From positions 28,398,172 through 28,462,171 of the forward strand of contig OY829660.1 of NCBI GenBank assembly GCA_963691815.1: a stretch of 64,000 nt of DNA, in the 5' to 3' direction. Position 1 is the stretch's first letter. Every line of letters starts with the position of its first letter. Below the pieces are notes generated by a model. It searched no databases. It had not been told where the DNA came from and worked only from the letters and a program-made list of their open reading frames with translations. The translations under genes and the position numbers were made by a program. Shown here in pieces: positions 45,020 through 55,700 of the stretch. The stretch comes from Echiichthys vipera. Taxonomy: Eukaryota; Chordata; Actinopteri; Perciformes; Trachinidae.

Positions 45020-46261
45020 CTACCTCAGTGACTTCCGCCAGAGATAGTGACTTAGATTCCCCATCAGCCTCCAGCTTGTGTTGGTCAGATTAAGGAGTTC
45101 CTCAAAGTGCTCCTTCCACCGCCCGATTACCTCATCAGCTGAGGTTACCAGCGTCCCGTCCTTACAGTAAACAGCTTGGACGGTTCCCTGATTCCCTCCT
45201 GAGATGTCGAATGGTTTTCCAGAAGCACCTTTGTGCCGCCCGAAAGTCCTACTCCATGACTTCTCCAAACTCCTCCCACACCCGCTGCTTTGCCTCTGAC
45301 CCAACTCATCACCAGATGGTCAGTTGACAGCTCTGCCCCTCTCTTCACTCGAGTGTCCAAAACATACGGCCTCAGATCAGATGATACGATCACAAAATTA
45401 ATCTTCGACCTTTGGCCTAGGTGGCTCTGGTACCACGTGCACTTATGAGTATCCTTATGTTCGAACGTGGTGTTAGTTATAGACAATCCTTGACTAGCAC
45501 AGAAGTCTAATAACCGACGACCGCTGGGATTTAAATCAGGGAGGCCGTTCCTCCCAATCACGCCTCTCCAGGTGTCTCCATCATTGCCCACGTGGGCATT
45601 GAAGTCTCCCAGCAGAACTATGGAGTCCCCTACTGGAGCCCCATGCAGGACTCCATTCAGGGTCTCCAAGAAGGCAGAATACTCTGAACTGCTGTTAGAT
45701 GCATATGCACAAACAACAGTCAGAGTTTCCCCCCCCTACCATCCGCAGGCGTAAGGAGGCGATCCTCTCGTCCACCGGGGTGAACTCCTACACCGCGGCG
45801 CTCAGCTGGGGGTTTGTGAGTACCCCCAGACCAGCCCGGCGCCTCACACCCTGGGCAACTCCAGAGAAGAAAAGGGTCCAACCCCTATCCAGGAGTACGG
45901 TTCCAGAACCGAGACTGTGTGTGGAGGTAAGCCCCACCAGATCTAACTGGTAGCGCTCAACCTCCCGCACAAGCTCCGGCTCCTTCCCCGACAGAGAGGT
46001 GACATTCCACGTCTCCAGAGCCAGCCTCTGCTGCCTGTGTCTGGTCCGTCCAGGCCCCTCACCTTCACTACAACCCGTGCAGCAGCGCACCCGACTCCAG
46101 CGGTTCCTGTTGCGAGTGGTGAGCCTACAGGATGGAGAGGAGGGAGGTGTCACGTCACTTTTTCGGGCTGTGCCCGGCCAGGCTCCGTGGTAAACCCGGC
46201 CACCAGGCCCTCGCCGCCCCGGGCTTCCTCCGAGCAGGTTCTCTCTTCCTCGTTTGTGCAT
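45020..46261 (-). pseudogene. Middle LINE ORF: AP endonuclease part
   Basis: From 46261 down: ETWNVTSLSGKEPELVREVE (first catalytic Asn in WNV), LVGLTSTHSLGSGT, a frame change between 45788 and 45669, IVLLGDFNAHVGND (catalytic Asp), FEHKDTHKCTWYQSHLGQRS, INFVIVSSDLRPYVLDTRVK and ELSTDHLVMSW. A further frame change near 45300 leads to GTLVTSADEVIGRWKEHFEE, the usual link to the RT. It is collinear with 39795-40859 across the L2. The Gln/Glu after GLTSTH is as expected for this family. Confidence 0.83.
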
Positions 46262-46351
46262 AGAGTCTTAGTAAACCATTCTTAGTCCGGCCTGAGACCA
46301 GTCTGCCATGGGAGACCCTGCCAGGAGCACTAGGCTCCAGACAACACAGCC

Positions 46352-46999
46352 CTCAGGTTCACAGGGACACACAAACCTCTCCATCACGATAAGGTGATGG
46401 TTCCCGGAAAGGAGACATATATTAGAAAAACTCAAATTTCAATTTACAGAAATTAATATTTACAGTAGTGAAATATGTACAAGCTCAAAATTAACAGACT
46501 AATGCGGAAAAGAACAGATTGTCTGTGGTTGAGTCTTAATTACAGAGAAGAGGTGACAGGCTCTCCTAGGGATGCATTGTATAATTTAATGACCACAGGC
46601 AGGAAAGATTTCCTGTGGTGCATCTGGGTGTGAGGAGTCTTCTGCTGGAGGTTCTCCTCTGCTGGGCCAGAACCGCTCAGGTTCACAGGGACACACAAAC
46701 CTCTCCATCACGATAAGGTGATGGTTCCCGCAAAGGAAACATATATTAGAAAAACTCAAATTTAAATTTACAGAAATTAATATTTACAGTAGTGAAATAT
46801 GTACAAGCTCAAAATTAACAGACTAATGTGGAAAAGAACAGATTGTCTGTGGTTGAGTCTTAATTACAGAGAAGAGGTGACAGGCTCTCCTAGGGATGCA
46901 TTGTATAATTTAATGACCACAGGCAGGAAAGATTTTCTGTGGTGCATCTGGGTGCGAGGAGTCTTCTGCTGGAGGTTCTCCTCTGCTGGGCCAGTGTGT
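46352..46999. repeat. 324-bp tandem duplication over LINE-LINE junction
   Basis: Unit 1 is 46352-46675 and unit 2 is 46676-46999, both starting CTCAGGTTCACAGGGACACA. Each contains the 5' terminal 60 bp of the middle LINE, the ACATATATTA target sequence and the Rex1-like LINE 3' UTR/C-terminus. The units are nearly identical, differing at a few bases. Confidence 0.9.
46415..46424. repeat. Target-site duplication of middle LINE, right copy
   Basis: ACATATATTA, identical to 39783-39792; a third copy at 46739-46748 comes from the tandem duplication. Confidence 0.8.
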
Positions 47000-48240
47000 C
47001 ATAGAGAAGGTGAGAGACATTGTCCAGGTTAGACCGGACAGCATCCTCCTCTCTGCCTCGGTCAGGTCTTTGGCATCGTGCCTACACGAGGCAGGATGTC
47101 TTCAACGGCACAGGGACTCTCTGGAGGTGCAGGCTCAGGCCGAAGATTTGACTCAGCACTCCACACAGCAGGGGGGCACATGTTTTAAGCACCCTGGGAA
47201 TATGCCATTGGGGCCTGCAGCTTTACCAGAGTGGAGTCTCGTCAGTTTTGTTCTCACTAGGTACGGTGTGAAGGACACTGTAGAGGTGTCTGTTGGGGGA
47301 GGGCTGAGGTCATCAGGTTGTGGAGGACATGATGTAGAGCAGGGGTGAGGGGTGGAATAGGTAGTTGTGAAGTGAGGTGGTGAGGGGCAGACAAGGGGTG
47401 ATGTACTTGGTGAGCCCGTCGTTGTCCTCCCTGTGCGTCTCACAAAGTGCAGGTCCGTCAGTCACTTCAAAGCAGCCCTGCGGTGTCTCATAAGCCTCCT
47501 CAGACCACCTCCTCACAGTCCTTGTGGTCATAGGCTTCCTCTTCACCAGAGGAATATACTAGGGTTTGAGGTGAACAAGGTTATGATCTGACCTGCCCCT
47601 CTCCTCTTTGGTAGGACAGCTCGCGTACTGTTGGAAGGTCGGCAGAACTCTATCCAAAGTGACGTGGTTAAAGTCACCCGACATGATGATGAGGGCACTG
47701 GGGTGTTGAGTCTGGAGATGGTGGTTTGTATGATGCTGCAGGCAGATGTCGGGTTTGCAGAGGGAGGGATGTACAGAACAAGAGTGATGAGATACAGAAT
47801 CTCTCTAGGCAGCTGGTATAGACGGCTCAGCAGTTCAACATCCGGGCTACAGAGCTGTTCTTTAACGGTGATATGACCAGGATTACACCGTCTGCTGTTT
47901 ACTAGAATGGCAAGCCCCCCTCCTTTCCGCTTACCGCTTTCTGTGCAATCCTGGTCATCCCGAATGGTGTGGAAGCCATCCACAGAGATGTTCTGGTGTT
48001 CATCTGAGTGCAGTCTGTGAAACACATCAGACTGCACTCACCGTGCTCCGGGTGGCTCCGCGTTAGTGCCGTCAGTTCTTCCATTTTGTTGTACAGAGAT
48101 CATACATTTCCCATTACAGAGGGGAGACATGGCTTAAACTTTTTCCTCTCCATAAGCTTGTCCTGTCTTGACCCTCCTCTATTGCCCTGACGTTGCTTCC
48201 CACCACTGCATCCACGGTGTGTTTTTCTCCAGATTTCGGG
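46425..48240 (-). pseudogene. Rex1-like LINE, host of middle LINE; internally deleted
   Basis: Sense - strand. Endonuclease side (48084-47543): DGFHTIRDDQDCTESGKRKG, GGLAILVN, then LVLYIPPSANPTSACSIIQT. Linker/RT start (47546-47153): RWSEEAYETPQGCFEVT, VRTKLTRLHSGKAAGPNGIF and PGCLK. Near 47030-47060 it passes directly to the C-terminal LYDTLAQQ-like region and 3' UTR (46425-46999), so most of the RT is missing. Frameshifts are frequent. Family placement in the L2/Rex1 group is from overall motif style. Confidence 0.72.
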
Positions 48241-50250
48241 TGGAATCTCAGCTGGTCTAGCCGCTATCACTGTGGAAACAAAGACCTTCTAAATCTCTGG
48301 AGCATCTGTGTAGAAGGAGCCTTTGGCTCCTACCACTCTTAGTGAAGATGTTATGCAGGGGATGTTCATCCCTTGCCAACACATTTCTCATCTTCCCCAT
48401 CACCCTCTTATCCAAGATTTCCTCCACAGAACTAGGGCATGAACCAATGATGGTACCCGCATTCCTTATCGTTTTGTTCAACCTGTTTCTGTCCTCAACT
48501 GTTATACTACTGCCCCAGCACACAGCATAATATCAACCATTAACTCCTCAGTTTTAATCTATATTGAGAATGAGATGGACATCATAACACCAACTGACAA
48601 AGCTATCTACCTCATTCTGATACACTGCATGGTCGTTGTTGGTAATATAGCCCACTATTGCAGAGTCACCAGAAAACTTTTGTAAGTGACACGAGGCCCT
48701 ACTACATCTAAGTATACTAAGTATACAGTGAAAACTTATGTTAGTCTATGTTAGTGGTGATTTTCTCTGACTTGGTGTCATGAATCCTCACATATTGAGG
48801 TCTGTTTGTGACGTAGTCTGTGATCCAAGCAACAATAGATTTATGAAGATTAAAAGCTAAAAGCTTATTAGCTAAAATGTGTGGCTGAAGAGTATTAAAA
48901 GCACTTAAAAAATCAAAAAACATTATTCTCACGAATGCAGCAGTCAGCTCTAGATGACTGTGCAAAGGAGCACTACCATCTTCCTCTAAGGTAATAATGG
49001 AATATGTAGGTTATTGAGCAGCTGAGCTGACAGTTGAGTCAAATCTGGCATAGAATTGGTTAGCCTCATCAGGTGTAAATGTACCTTCTTTCGGGCTACT
49101 AATTACCTGGCCATATACTGTCATTGACTTCAAGCCCTTCCATAGACCTTTAGTGTCCCACTCCTAGAGTTTGTTCTCAACCTTATCTCTGTAGTTGTTT
49201 TTCCCTTGCCTTAGTGCAGCCTTTAGTTTTTTCTGTGCACACTAACCATGTCCTTATCTTTACTCATGAAGGCAGCTTTCTTATGTCTTTTGAGACCCAC
49301 GGCTTATTGTTTGAAAATACTTTGATAGTTTTACATGGGATAATCAAGTCTGTACAGAAATGAACACAATCAGTAAAACAATCAGCCACAACATCATCCC
49401 CATTGGGGTCTTCCTCATAAAACACAGACCAGTCTGTACACTCAAAACACTCCTGTAAGTCCTTGCATGCCTCCTTAGACCATACACACACTGACTTTGT
49501 TGATCAAGCCGTTTACACGCCAAGGTGGTGTATTTTGAGCAGTGGAAGTGTAACTGTCTTTAATATTGGCATAAAATAAGTCAATAGTCATATCTCGTGG
49601 GGCAGGTAACAAACTGCCTGAACGATGGCAGCGAGGCGGACAGAGAACAATGGTAAAATAGCCACTAATCATTTAGTGTAGAATATACACCAATATGACA
49701 ATAACATTGGAGAATTCAAGAGGGAGATAGTAAGGTCTGCAACTCACCGCTAGCAATTCAATGTTTAGGTCCCATACTCTCTGTTTTTCTCTTTTTTTTT
49801 CTGTTTTTCGGTGATGTGTCCAGGGTGACACCATTGTTTGTTGACCTACAGGCAAACACTTCCCCCTGTTTTGTTGCCTGAATTCACCGGGTCTCTATCC
49901 TGTCGGATCACGGTGAAGCCATCCATTTCAATGTATGCAGTCGTAACGCTGTCTGTAAGCCATGACTCCCTAATACAGAAAAGGCTGCACTGTATGTACG
50001 GAGCACACGTTACCCATAATCACAGATGGTAGGACAGGCTAGTACTTCCCGAGCCGGTTTCTCACCGTAATGCCACTTCGTCTGCCTCTTTTCCTCCATT
50101 TTAACTCCGTAGGTAAATCCAAGCGTGGATGATCACAGTTGCTGTATTATTCACCCATGCTGTAGGAGACCACTGCTGCTGGGTCAGACAATCCAAGGCC
50201 TTGTACCTCCATACGGATAAATCCACTCCACACAATTAGCCACATAATTC
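48241..50250 (-). pseudogene. Second Rex1/L2-like LINE, heavily decayed
   Basis: Sense - strand, from about 50170 down: EMDGFTVIRQDRD (endonuclease start), QNTPPWRVNGLINKVSVCMV, then WSKEACKDLQECFECTDWSV, PWVSKDIR, and the RT piece FFDFLSAFNTLQPHILANKL (LSAFNT is the usual first catalytic block). It ends with CWGSSITVEDRNRLNKTIRN and HPLHNIFTKSGRSQRLLLHR. It lies in the same orientation directly upstream of the previous LINE. The catalytic YADD block is not recognisable. Confidence 0.72.
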
Positions 50251-51349
50251 CAAACGTGCACTTTAAATCCTGACATATTGCGTGTGACCTGTATTCAAAA
50301 CCGTAGCACAATTCGACACTGCACTATCCTGGGCAATGCACCTACCAAGTGTGACAAAATCAGATGCACAGTTCTGGAAATACACAGATAGAGACACACT
50401 CACACACAGACAGCCACACAAAGATTCTTTGCTTTATAGTTAAATGCAACTGAGAAATTTTTAGTTGTCAGAGTGCTCTCAAAGTACTGAGTTGGGAGAC
50501 TCCTGTTGAATGATGCTGGCCGTATTGTCTTTTTATTTTCTTACTGATTGGGAGAAAATTGCATCATGTTGTTAAGAGCTGTGCTCAGCCTCAAGTAGCA
50601 GGATTAATTGGCTGGAGATGTTCAGTGAACACGTAAGAGCTATTTGCTGTATGATGTTTTATTTACCACAGCATTACATTTTAATTGACTAGTACCAGAC
50701 ACGATCTGTGCCAAGACAATTATCTCTAAATGCCCTCTACCTGAAAAGATTGTCAACACCAAAGCTCAATGGAGGGCTAGTGTTGAGAAACATTATAAAG
50801 AATTGAAAAAAAAAAAAAAAAGTACGTCTGAAGCCTCTTTCCCATTGTTTCCAAAGATTCCACCTCGGGATCGGCATGAGCTATGTTTTGTAGTCACCTG
50901 AAAAACGTCAGTTTAAAACGAAATTGTTGTGAATAAAGAATAACATTAACCCTTCGAGTTCCCTCATAAGTGCGAGGAATCGATTACTCACACCCATCCC
51001 TAATTCCATCAGCCCGCAAATTAACCTGAGCCTGAACCTTTGCTTTTGTTTAAAAGACAGCTAAATTAAATTATTATACCTACAAATAAAAATGCAATCA
51101 AATCCTTGTTTTTTAATCCAATTTTGAAGGCTTATGATTGTTGTCCCAAATTCTTTCCCTATTGATTCATTAATTTGTAAACATTTCTGGCAAACAGAAC
51201 ACCTTGAATTTTACAGTGGTGAACTTGTAACAGTTTCTGGTTTAAGTCTTGGACCGCAATGAAGTCTCAGTTTAGCTGATTTTTTTAGAGAGAAAAAAGT
51301 GAAAAATAGCTGATTGCCGCTTCTTTCTTTGTTGTGTACTTTTCCATCT
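50251..51349. other. larp4b: Intron 4, no recognised feature
   Basis: Plain AT-rich intron with a poly(A) run at about 50806-50821. The 8 bp at 51342-51349 (TTCCATCT) are the left target duplication of the next element. Confidence 0.45.
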
Positions 51350-52589
51350 AGTGTTGTTTTTGGCGGCCTGTTTTACTTTTAGTTTTAGTCTAGTCTTTTT
51401 GTCAAGCTGTCATTTTAGTATTTATTAGTTTAGTCACGATTATATTTTTTTAGTCTAGTCAAGTTTTAGTCGACTAAAAGTCTGGGCATTTTAGTCTTAT
51501 TTTAGTCAGAATTGTCCATGACTATTTTAGTCTAGTTTTAATCGACGAAAACTTATGACATTTTAGTCTAGTTTTAGTCAAAGACAAATTGTATATTAGT
51601 CTCTTTTGTAATACAATTATATTGAATTTTATACAAATCTTTTGTTTACATGTATGTACGGGTCTAGAACAAGTCACTCTAGTTCAGTTCAGTGTGATTT
51701 GCTCTGTGAATGAGAGACTAGTGAAAGTATTTGGCCAACAAGGGATGCTTAGTGCACTTATAGAGTGAGTCAGTCAGGTAGGAACTAAAAACCCACTCTA
51801 CACTCTCACACACGTTACACTCTCACACAAACAAATATACACACACACGCTAGTCACACACATTTGTGGCTCCAGTGGCTAACGCTTAAGATAGCTTTAA
51901 AACCAACGTTAACCATAGCCTCATGAGTTGGCATGTCGCATGAGCATTCTAAAACAGAAAGTATCGTTATGTTAATGTCTTGACGTACCTAAATTTCATT
52001 ATGGGATGCCCTGAGATGTCTCCTAAAATTCATGGTGTTTTTTCCTGTGATTTTGTGGCTGCATTTCTCCCTTTCTTTTTCCACAACAGATTCTGTTTTC
52101 CTTTCCACGTCTATGTAATGGTAGTGTTTCTTATTTTTTTCCCCGGCTGGCTGGCCATCGGTCCCTTTCTCGTTGTCAGACTTTTTTCTCATGTTTCTTT
52201 CTTAGTTGTCATAAACGCTAACCCAGGGCAGCTGCATCTTCTGACTCTAAATAATGCCGCGTGTGGGGATTAAGTGACGTCACCCAGATGCGAGACACAG
52301 GAAACAGAAAAACTGCAAAATAATAATAACGTGACTAAACGAGCCGAAACGTTATTTCGTCTCGTTTTGGTCAATGAAAATGCAGAGACATTTTAGCATA
52401 GTTTTTATTTTGTAAACCACATTCCGTCTCGTTTTTATTCGTCAACAACATTGCATTATATATTTAATTATAGTTATCGTCACATGACCAGCATTTTCGT
52501 TTCGTCTCGTCTAGTTTTCCTCACGTGATAAAGGTTTGTTGACGACAATATTTCGTCATAATTTTTGTTGACGAAAGCAAAACTACTAC
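51350..52589. mobile_element. hAT element, 1240 bp, with 8-bp target duplication
   Basis: TTCCATCT flanks both sides (51342-51349 and 52590-52597), the 8-bp duplication expected of hAT. Ends are AGTGTTGTTTTTGG and, inverted, AGTAGTTTTGCTTTCG. The subterminal regions are full of TTTTAGTCTAGTTTTAGTC and TCGTCTCGTTTT repeats, likely transposase-binding repeats. The only coding trace is a zinc-finger tail on the - strand. Confidence 0.8.
51989..52192 (-). pseudogene. BED-type zinc-finger remnant in hAT element
   Basis: The frame ends CSHKITGKNTMNFRRHLRASHNEI in two parts: CSHKITGKN and NFRRHLRASH. This matches the Cys-...-His-x4-His end of the BED finger at the N-terminus of hAT transposases (ITGKNxTNLKRHL pattern). 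One Cys of the CxxC pair is not apparent. The catalytic domain is missing. Confidence 0.55.
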
Positions 52590-52682
52590 TTCCATCTAAG
52601 TAATCCATGATGTGTTCTGCATCGCTGCTCTTCCTCACCACATATTGCTTTAGCTTCAGTTTATTATTTATATATTCTTCAG

Positions 52683-53132
52683 TGTTACGCCCCAGGCTAG
52701 GGGAACAGGGACGCAACATAAATGAGGCAGAGAACGACGTTATTAAATCAAGAAAGCTGTAATTTATTACTCACACCTTTAAGGAGAACAAAGATTATGT
52801 GTGGACAAGTGTGTACAGAGTCAAAACCCTATACAACAGAAAACAAAGTGAAGAGAATCTTCAGGGTGAACGAAGGGTAGTTCAACAGCTCAAGCAAAAC
52901 GAGGAGACCCGCCACACTGCACAGTGACAGCCCTCAAATGCTGTCTGAAGAGCACTGCTGTTTAAACTGGACCCATCCTCGTCAGCTTGTCAGGCTCATC
53001 AGCTGCAGCTGCGAAGGACCAATGGCTGGCGGCAGGAGGCGGGACCTGTAAATCAAACACAGAGAGTGCAAAGAGAAACAAGAGCACTCACTCAGCCCTA
53101 AATATCAAAAACTATTGGCTGGGGCAGTAACA
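52683..53132 (-). mobile_element. Solo LTR, 450 bp
   Basis: Starts TGTTAC and ends GTAACA in both readings (TG...CA), flanked by the 5-bp duplication TTCAG (52678-52682 and 53133-53137). On the - strand it carries GAGTAATAAATTACAGC (AATAAA) about 80 bp before its 3' end, as expected of an LTR with a polyadenylation signal, and ends CCTGGGGCGTAACA. No internal retroelement genes remain. Ty3/Gypsy-type origin is a guess. It ends 103 bp before a larp4b exon. Confidence 0.75.
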
Positions 53133-53229
53133 TTCAGTTTTACATTTCACTGGTTTGAATAATGTTTTGCTCTCAGGGTCAGGGATTAGTTAAACCACTT
53201 TGTAATTGACCAGAACTTTCCCTCTGTGT

Positions 53230-53235
53230 CAGCAG
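53230..53235 (+). promoter_or_regulatory. larp4b: NAGNAG tandem splice acceptor (CAGCAG)
   Basis: Two acceptors lie three bases apart before the La-motif exon, with AG at 53231-53232 and at 53234-53235. Because the preceding exon ends in phase 1, using the upstream AG adds one Ala codon without shifting the frame. The pyrimidine tract (TTTCCCTCTGTGTC) serves both. Confidence 0.7.
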
Positions 53236-53314
53236 GCAGTGATCCCCAGCAAGAGAGTCCCCAGGAGGGTTTGAGAGAACACCTGAAGAAGACCTTGGAA
53301 TTCTGTCTTTCTCG
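53236..53314 (+). CDS. larp4b: larp4b coding exon 4, start of La motif
   Basis: Two bases complete a Gly codon, 25 codons follow, and the exon ends two bases into an Arg codon before the donor GTGAGT at 53315. The sequence SPQEGLREHLKKTLEFCLSR is the first helix of the La motif, normally followed by ENL in the next exon. The La motif with the adjacent RRM binds A-rich RNA in this family. LARP4 has Phe in FCFSR where this exon has Leu; as I recall, LARP4B has Leu, which supports the 4B assignment. The next exon is not in the window. A second AG three bases upstream gives a tandem acceptor. Confidence 0.9.
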
Positions 53315-54675
53315 GTGAGTTTACTTCGATAACTTTACATCACAATAGGGTACTAGCCATACTTTTGACACAACAAGTAGTAGTTTTTTAAATAGTTTTC
53401 ATCAGAAAATAAGTTTTTGCTTGACTTCTAAGACAGTGAATCAGGGAGTAAGTCATTCAGGGTTCTTTAAATCTCTATACTGTGTGTATGCTTTGTAGAA
53501 CTTTTCTTAATAGGTAGTAATAATAGGTAAAAAGGAAGAAAAGGGTGTTTTTGGGAGTAGTTTGCATGCTGTTTGTTGTGCTTCAGCTAATTAGCTCACA
53601 AGCCTGCAAACTCCTCTGTGAATGTTTGTCTAGTGGCTTCTTTCAAAGAGTTAAGGTGCTGGACAAGTTGCACGTTAGATAACATCTAGTTTGGCTTAAT
53701 GGAAGGACAATACTAGAATAAAGCCTGTTCTCCAGGTTTTGTCCTCACCTTCTGCTATCTCTGTCGCTGCATCCGCGTCTTAGCACAGGCCAAGATGATT
53801 TTGATTGGTTTAAAGAAATACAGATGCCAGACCATGCTGACACAGGGCTGTCTGACAATGCAAGGCTACAAGTTAAGTGATATAATATTGGTTTCATAAA
53901 GACTAATCAACTAAAGAGGTACAGTTTAAATCACATACAATTCAAGTAGCAATAATTAGTTCTATATGTTTTCTGCCATTAGTGTGTTGTGGGAGTCCGT
54001 ATTGTTATTGATACTGATCAAGAGCATGCGTGTGTGTGTGTGTGTGTGTGTGTGTCTCTCTGTGTATGTCTCTCTCTCTCTCCCTCTCTTTGTGGGCGTC
54101 AAGCGTGGTCCGAATAAAAGCTTTATTTTATACTGTTGAATGCCTTTGTGGTGTTGGTTTAGCTGTTGTTTTGGAGGAAATCAAGGCCTCACAAAGTTTC
54201 CTTTTTCTTCCCTTCCTTCCATCAACTTGGAAGAAATCATCAAATATAGTTTACTGTACTGGCAGACAAAAAAACAAATAAAAATGATAATGACAATACA
54301 TGAAAGGAAGAAAAAGCTAGGAGGTCAGGGACACCAGATGGGTTGGGTTTTGAAATGCTGGATGAGAAATTGAAATCATGAATACCTACATAACATTTTC
54401 TTTGACAAAAGCAGTAAAGTAAAGCAAACCAGTTCTCCCACAGCTGTCTGAAGTATCTGAGAGGAATTTTACAAGTTCATATTTCTGTATTTGTTACCCC
54501 TGGGTTTCCCAAACAAAGCTGCTTAGTGCTCATTAGATGTAGAGGATAGTTTAATGCGACACCTGTAAGCAGGGTTGCAGTATGTTTTTTCTTACTGTGG
54601 TCAAAAAGCATCTTATCACAGCAGTATGGTGGTTAACCAAATAAATGCATTGAAACAAACCGAAAGATGCATGTT
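53315..54675. other. larp4b: Start of intron 5
   Basis: Plain intron apart from the GT/CT microsatellite at 54029-54090. Confidence 0.45.
54029..54090 (+). repeat. (GT)n-(CT)n compound microsatellite
   Basis: About 12 GT units, then interrupted CT units. Reading frames through it are artefacts. Confidence 0.95.
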
Positions 54676-54760
54676 TTAGCTGAGGCTCCCCAGCAAATAC
54701 TCGACCAAGCACCGGTCGACCAAACAATCATTAGCAGACCAAAATTTCATTCATTTCATC

Positions 54761-54895
54761 AAGACGTCTAATATATGGGATCACTTTGAAGAGAACGAGG
54801 ATGACCCCAAGAAGGTCACATGCAAACTTTGCAAGAGAAACTTCGCCTATCACTCGTCCATGACGAACATGACCTTCCACTTTAAAAACATGTGA
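54761..54895 (+). pseudogene. BED zinc finger fragment of hAT transposase
   Basis: 45 codons reading KTSNIWDHFEENEDDPKK, then VTCKLCKRNFAYHSSMTNMT and FHFKNM before TGA. It has the BED-finger Trp, the CxxC pair and the first His; the second His position is Met. Too short to show a start. The catalytic RNase H-like domain is gone. Confidence 0.75.
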
Positions 54896-55123
54896 AGTTA
54901 GCCTAGCTATCTGCCCGTGGCAGCCGTTCCCACAGTTTTGTTGCTTATTTGTTTCTGACACATTCAAAATTAGAATCTAAAATAATAAGTAGTTTACACA
55001 TTGTCCAAAGTGCCTTTGCAGTGCCCCGACTAAAGCTCCACAATCATGTCTTTCCCCGGGGGTAAGCCGCTGCAGGCATGACAAAGCATCGTCCGTGAGG
55101 CACAAAGCCAACTGCAGTGCTTT

Positions 55124-55700
55124 AGGGCGCACTCACACTGTCCGCCCATACCGTGCCCCGGGCTTTAGGGTACTTGTCCCCCCCTCCCTCTCCCCCCGCT
55201 GGCCAGCCCGTTTGTACTCACACTGCCTCGGGCAAATGCTTCTTGCCTGTCCATACGTCATCACGCCATAACACGTCACACGCATTGGTTGACATCGCGA
55301 TGCGTCGCTTTGTTTACAAATCTTTCCATAGACCTTGGAGTTTTTGTGCGTCTTGTCCGACTGTTTTTTAATATTTTCATCCGACCAAATCTGCAGTAAA
55401 CACTCCACCTTCGCATCACACCAACGTGAACCTTCGCCGCCATGGTTTTAAATGTCCGCGCATGGTCCGTGTTTTTTAATTGTATATGTCCGAACAGGCG
55501 CACATTAAATGACGTCATTGCGATGCGTCACTTTTTTTTTTTACAAATCTTTCCAGAGTTTTTGTGCGTCTTGTCCGACTGTTTTTAAATATTTTCATCC
55601 GCCCAAATCTGCAGTAAAGACTCCACCTCCACATCACAACAACGTGAACCTTTCGCCACCATTGTTGTTGTTAAATGTCCGCGCATGGTCCGTCTTTTTA
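55124..55700. mobile_element. AGGGCGCAC-family element with 223-bp internal duplication
   Basis: Starts AGGGCGCACTCACACTGTCC. The interior is collinear with the reverse complement of 19611-20202. Units starting at 55297 and 55520 (both GCGATGCGTC...TCTTTCCA) repeat about 223 bp that is single-copy in the 19.6 kb element. The right terminal repeat is missing; the element ends in (TA)n near 55700. Confidence 0.75.

Larger units (their letters stand above)
39793..46414 (-). mobile_element. Middle LINE (AP-endonuclease type, clade unassigned), split by L2
   Basis: Two collinear - strand pieces, 44975-46414 (5' end, endonuclease) and 39793-40872 (RT, C-terminus, GATGA-repeat tail), separated by a nested L2. 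The 10-bp target duplication ACATATATTA shows it landed in a Rex1-like LINE 3' UTR. The tail is a short (GATGA)n repeat, not poly(A). The family is very common in teleosts; I cannot place its clade with confidence (RTE- or I-type are candidates). Stops, a frameshift and an internal deletion make it inactive. Confidence 0.85.

Noticed and set aside
54029..54281. Frame through the GT/CT microsatellite
   Set aside because: It encodes only dipeptide repeats from simple sequence.
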